A DNA stretch of 64,000 bases from Channa striata (Eukaryota; Chordata; Actinopteri; Anabantiformes; Channidae). The DNA is taken from positions 28,632,306 through 28,696,305 of the forward strand of contig CM065168.1 of NCBI GenBank assembly GCA_033026295.1, read 5' to 3'. This document shows positions 59,011 to 64,000 of the stretch, in pieces. Position 1 is the stretch's first letter; each line of letters begins with the position of its first letter. The translations under genes were made by a program, and so were the position numbers. Below the pieces are notes generated by a model. That model was not told the DNA's origin. It was given only the letters and a program-made list of their open reading frames with translations, and did not search any database.

Positions 59011-59049
<39 letters not shown>
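59011..59049. repeat. (CA)n microsatellite, 39 bp
   Basis: Uninterrupted CA repeat. Confidence 0.95.
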
Positions 59050-59052
<3 letters not shown>

Positions 59053-60824
59053 CCATACAAAGAATAAGACACACTCAGACACCACTATGACCTCATTATG
59101 AGCGGGGTCTTTGTTGGCCATGTGTGTGCGATGCCAGAGAAGTCGGCGATGAAGAAAAGGGTGTAAATAAAGACAGAAAAAGTGAGGCAGTCACTCCGGT
59201 ATAATGAGTGAAAACAGTGAACTAATTCATTGGCACATCCAGTCTCGCTTGGTTGCTCTCTTGGTGGCGCTGTGAGACGACAGGGCCCTGCTGGGGTGAA
59301 TAGCGTCTTACCTCATCTGTAGAAACCGCTCCGCTGTCATTGCTTCTGGAAGCTGGCCGGCTGGGAGGAGAGACGAGCTTTAATGCAGAAAGCATGTCCT
59401 GTTTTATTGGTTTAACCTTTATTTATCTGGGTTTGTCCCTTTTGAAGACGTATGAACAGTTTTTTTATGAGGCTGATCTTAAAGAGTTAGTGCACACACA
59501 TTTTGAAACAATGAGAAGCTTTAATTAAGACTAAAGTCCTATTTTATCATTTTATTTTTGCAATATAACGAGGCGAACGGGGTGGTTTGTTAGTCTTTAG
59601 TGATTCATACACACGCCATAAACCTTTGGTAGCTTGCATTTGGCTCAGCTCTTGCCGTACAGAAAGAAGAGAGTAACTAATTCCAGGTTTGTTATTTTTG
59701 GATTGTGATTAGGAAATGTGTGATGAATTGAAGATTAGAGGAGCAGGACAGATTTACAACACTTGGAGAACACCACTGAAATGGATTACTGATAAAGTAA
59801 TCAAAGAAGTTTTGGCGGCAGTGCTGGGAAAGCAAAAGGTCGCTCGAACCGCAAATGTGACTTGGAATGAGAAATTAGTCATAGTTTATTTAGGGCCAGT
59901 GCTTTACATGAGATGCCGACACGATGCTGCCAATTTGCCGGGATTTGTCCGACGTATTTATCACCGACTGTGGGACTGATATTTTTACCTGAGCACCCGT
60001 CATGGAAGACAGTGACGTTGAAGTGCGCTCTTTTTGCTACCCGAGTGCACAGAGTGCATCACGCTGCATATCCATCCTTACACCTCCAAATCAGCTCATG
60101 TCATGTGAGATTCTGTCAGTCACTTTGTAAGTAGAAAATGTCTCTCATATGCCATGTTCTGGCTTTTTATTTTTATATTTTTCAACAAGCCTTTCAAAAG
60201 AGCTGCCAGCAGTCCTTGGAGGTAAGAGTAGTAAGCCTGTGATCCTACGGGAGCTGGGTGTGTTTCTGCGTGTGTGTCGCGTGTGAATGGGACGTTTAAG
60301 CCACGAATTAGCCTGAGCTGTTTTTCCACTAGGAGATCACACTTGACCCTGTTAACGTTTTACTCAGCTGGGAAACTCTCTTTCTCTCCTCTGCCTTTCT
60401 GCCTTATTCTCCTCTGCAGGTCTGTCAGCGGATCTGCAGCTCTCGTTTTGCACGGCACACGAAAGGTGCGAGATATGGGACATGGATGCCTTTAGATATC
60501 GGACATAGTTAAAAAGAATGACTTTTCCAAAATGAAAACTTTGCTATAGGTGCCCAGACCAGGCCATGATTGTTTCAAACATTAATGCAGGTGGAAAACT
60601 ACGCTCCAGATTTCAGATCCTACTCTCCAAACGTCTGTGTTCTGGTCACTGCTCTTGAAAAAACTCGGTTTGATTTTGACGCCTTCCTGTGTTGTGTAAA
60701 TGTGACTGTGGTTCTCAGCTTGACTTGGAGGAAAGGTTTCAGCAGCCTAACACACACCCAGTAATCAGTGAAGCATCATCTTATCATTCAGGCATTTAGC
60801 GTCAATGTTTTGTATTTTTATGGT

Positions 60825-60905
60825 GCCTGGGCAGGTGCCGTTCAGTATCTTGCTCAAGGACACTTTGATTGGACGCACAGATCGAATCTGTGACCTTTTC
60901 TCTAA
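60825..60905 (-). repeat. Fish SINE-like fragment with inverted tRNA-type B-box
   Basis: Reads cagtatcttgctcaaggaca then ctttgattgg and gatcgaatctgtgacctt. I recognise this order (cttgcccaaggacacttc followed by gatcgaacctgcgacctt) from tRNA-related repeats common in teleosts, here in antisense orientation. It is diverged and incomplete. Confidence 0.6.
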
Positions 60906-61771
60906 AGGGTCAGTCCCTCCATTACTTGAATTCTGTCAGGCTCCACTATCCTTCTATATCATTTTTTGTGTTTTTCATATAAGCTCATATATGCTACACC
61001 TGCCACGTACCAACATACCGCTGGAATGTTGTCCTATAGTCGTATTTACAGTTATAGTTGTTATACAGGTTTGCTTTACACACTTTTTTTATCTACAATG
61101 ACAGACTTAGTGCTGTGTACTTTTGACAGTGAGAGTCTGATCTTATCAGGAAATAAACTTGTTGAACTTGAAACCAGAAGAGAAAGACAGATACTGTTCA
61201 GCTGTCAGATGAAATAAACAAAATCAAACAGACAAGAATGCAAACAAACCTCAGGACAGCACCAGGAGAAACTTGTACTAATGAGCGCACACATGTACAC
61301 ACACACACACAAACACTGGTTTTTCCAGTCCCTCTTGCACCACATATCCACGGATGATTTAACTTAAGCAAACGAGACCCGCGGATTAGACACAAAAACA
61401 CATTTGGGAAAGATATGCAAAAAAAAAAAAACTGTAGCACACACAAACACACACACATGGATGAACTCAACAGCGCAGTCATGACCTGCAAATAAGATTT
61501 AAGACCCACGTAAACACACTTCAAAAGTGAATACAGACTGGCACATGTAGATTGAAAATATAGCTTTCGGAAAAGCAGAGGCATGCACAAACATGCACAC
61601 ACACACGCACACACACACACACACACACTGCAAAAAACAGACAGGCTGCTATACAGCTAAGCACACAGCTTGTAGAAGGCTGCTTTAATCACAGAGGAGC
61701 TAAACAAACACAACTGTCATCGCTCTGTTTCTCTCACTGCTGCACACATATAGACATTTACACACATTCAG

Positions 61772-61774
<3 letters not shown>

Positions 61775-61847
<73 letters not shown>
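61775..61847. repeat. (AC)n microsatellite, 73 bp
   Basis: Among the longest uninterrupted dinucleotide arrays in the window. Confidence 0.95.
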
Positions 61848-61852
<5 letters not shown>

Positions 61853-62243
61853 AGAAACAGTATATAATTGCCCTATGCTTTTTGCTGTCCATCATCTTCC
61901 CCTTCATATCTCACCCTTCTTCTTTCCACTTTCTCTCTATCCAATCTCTCCCTCAAGCAGAATGCAGGCACAGTTGTCAAGATGTATTATTTCGGCTGGA
62001 TGGCTCCCATGTTGTGTGTGTGTGTGTGTGTGTGTGTGTTTCCTGCTTTCCTCTTTTGGAAACAAGAATAATGGTGGCGGGCGGTGAGGAAAGGAGGGGG
62101 GGGTTGTACTAGTCAAGATTAGTAAAACATTTCTGAATTCCAACATATCTGCACGTATGGGCTATATTACAAAGAGTACACATGTGAATGCATGACTCAC
62201 TATTCAACTATTGCAGTCATGGTTCAAGGACATTTAAGGAAAG

Positions 62244-62266
62244 CACACACACACACACACACACAC
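62244..62266. repeat. (CA)n microsatellite
   Basis: Short uninterrupted CA repeat. Confidence 0.9.
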
Positions 62267-62389
62267 TGGCACATTGTATTGAATTTGTGTTGATCCATTA
62301 GAAGGACCTCCATGCTTGTCAGGATTGTGTTATGGCCGAGTCTTGGCTGGTGCCTTTAAACATTTAAACTGAGCCAGGTTTAAAGTGCT

Positions 62390-62393
<4 letters not shown>

Positions 62394-62438
<45 letters not shown>
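62394..62438. repeat. (TG)n microsatellite, 45 bp
   Basis: Uninterrupted TG repeat. Confidence 0.95.
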
Positions 62439-62441
<3 letters not shown>

Positions 62442-64000
62442 CACAGTGTCTACTGTGTATGACATAGCTTCTGGTTGAAAGAATGGTATGCAATGAGAAA
62501 AGGAAACTTGCATGAGAAAGAAAAGAGAGATTGTTTTCTTCGTCTGTGAGCTGGGGCCCTTCCATGGACAGTAGCTGTGACCTCTGATGTGGAAAAAAAA
62601 GTGAGAGTGAAAGAACACGACGCGGTAGATACATTCAAAATGTGTCAAAATGTTCACTGTAAGTATGATAATACATTGTACAAGTAGCAAACTACAGTAT
62701 ACGCTTCTCCAAAAAGTCATTTTAACACAATAATGCTAGGGTACGAACCACAGGCTTCCGAATTCAGCCGAGGACCTTCAGCTTAACTGTTTTTGTGACG
62801 TCGGTCCACACCTGTCTTTCCCCACTTGTTGTCATCTCCGTTGAGCTTTTCTTCGTTCTATCTTGTTGCCCCAAAATTATGAGAAAATGTATTTAAACTA
62901 GTAGTACTGCAATATATAACTGCTAATCTCTGCCTTTAGTACTTATTGACATTATTGTTGGTACTATTGCTTCAGTTTTGTATTTGCTGTTTGTATGACA
63001 TTTTCAAATTTGTAACGAAGAAACCAGTTATCTTTAAAACTTAGTTAACCATAAATAAACCAAACTGAAATAAAACACTTGCTTACACTGATAACTTGCA
63101 AAGAGAAGAAGATCAGCTGATTTTGAGTAAACACTGCTAAAGTTAACTTTGTAAACTGGGTCCATTTGAGGTTTTATGTTCATTTGTGCTGTTCAGCTTC
63201 ACCTTGGGCTCAAACTAAAACACCTCGAGGCAACGGATTCCATTGCGAGTTTCTAGTGAAGTTAGTAATTAGGTTACCTGTGCGTGTTTGGGTTTGATTT
63301 GCCAATGTGGCAAACGTTCCCCACTGATCAAAACCTTTTTCTGTTTTATTGTTGATTGTTTTAAATGCGTCATAGGCAAATTCACTTAGAGCACATTGAA
63401 GTAGTGGTAGACACAAATATAATTTGAATGGACCCTTTAAAAAGCCCTCAACAGGAACTGTACTCTGTGCCATCATTATACTATTGAGCTTGCCCACACA
63501 CAATCGAATCTTGTTTCATTTTGGTTATTACTCCGTATCTGCCACTAGATCAAGACCTAACATTTTTCCAGTCTTTGAGAGCAATCTATTTTCCCATATC
63601 TGGCCAAATAACGAGCGAGCGCAGCCAGGAGTTGTAGCAGCCGGGCTTAATGATGTATAATGCAGATTAGCCTCCACTGTGAAGTATTTCAGCGAAGCCT
63701 GAAATAAAGTTTTTCTTAATGGCAAATCCAATTGTTTCAAAGGTCTATCCTATAGGTCCACTCACGCGTCTGCGGCGGGTGGGGCGTCGGCACTTTATCA
63801 CCACAGCGAGCACGACAGGAGTAATTAGTTGTGTGTGTTTGGCTGTTGCGATAGGAGATGAGAGACCCTTACAGGTATGCGTGTTTATTAGATAGCGAAC
63901 CTCGAAGGTGCACTCGGGCTCATTAAAACCTTTGATTGTGTCAGCGTTTATGTGCACCTTCTTCCTTGAGTGCGTCATTTATCACACGCGCATGCAAACA

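Larger units (their letters stand above)
49492..64000 (+). other. efnb3: efnb3 intron 2, 5' part (at least 14.5 kb, continues past the window)
   Basis: No downstream ephrin exon (the segment containing the GGVC cysteine motif, or the transmembrane and cytoplasmic exons) could be found by reading translations to the window end. The stretch is rich in CA arrays, especially 53870-54413 and 61775-61847, with two SINE-like fragments and one motif-rich island. No other gene is supported. Confidence 0.75.

Noticed and set aside
59716..59979. 87-codon ATG frame (MCDELKIRGAGQIYNTWR...) with ordinary composition
   Set aside because: No recognisable domain, no neighbouring exon or context. Length is within chance expectation for a 64-kb window.
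49492..64000. Search for efnb3 exon 3 and later exons
   Set aside because: No frame with the expected GGVC cysteine motif, transmembrane segment or the ephrin-B C-terminal YYKV end was found. The exons are taken to lie beyond base 64000.

Overview
This is vertebrate nuclear DNA, almost certainly from a teleost fish. Genes are sparse and split by introns with GT/AG borders. (CA)n/(TG)n microsatellites are extremely dense. Several short DNA transposons have terminal inverted repeats of kinds I know from ray-finned fish. The two recognisable genes are orthologues of WRAP53 and EFNB3, which are neighbours on human 17p13.1; the order and same-strand arrangement are kept here. The species cannot be read from the sequence; a percomorph is my guess from the repeat families.

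Layout. (1) 1-2783: the 3' end of wrap53 (telomerase Cajal body protein 1), plus strand. Four coding exons (320-531, 1312-1415, 1523-1663, 2558-2783) encode the C-terminal WD40 part and the acidic tail. The 5' part lies before the window. (2) 2784 to about 13100: wrap53 3'UTR and intergenic DNA with four MITE-like transposons (3717-3925, 6822-7062, 7241-7768, 9820-10270). (3) About 13120-14642: a CpG-rich stretch that looks like the efnb3 promoter and 5' leader and carries several upstream ORFs. (4) 14643-14791: efnb3 coding exon 1 (signal peptide and start of the mature protein). (5) 14792-49201: a 34.4-kb intron 1 full of microsatellites, polypyrimidine and polypurine tracts, a few repeat fragments and some AT-motif-rich islands that may be conserved enhancers. 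(6) 49202-49491: efnb3 exon 2, most of the ephrin receptor-binding domain. (7) 49492-64000: the start of intron 2, with no further exon seen; exons for the rest of the ectodomain, the membrane span and the cytoplasmic tail must lie beyond the window.

The two genes have unrelated functions: one in telomerase/scaRNA trafficking in Cajal bodies, the other in contact-dependent Eph receptor signalling. They share only ancient synteny. I found no tRNA, rRNA, CRISPR or prokaryotic features, and no further protein-coding gene I would defend. Nearly all other open frames are translations of low-complexity DNA. I did not find a novel biological system. The points most worth checking are the TG-repeat splice acceptor in wrap53, the uORF-rich efnb3 leader with a possible downstream start, an unidentified dispersed repeat with a codon-sized indel, and the candidate enhancers in the large efnb3 introns.
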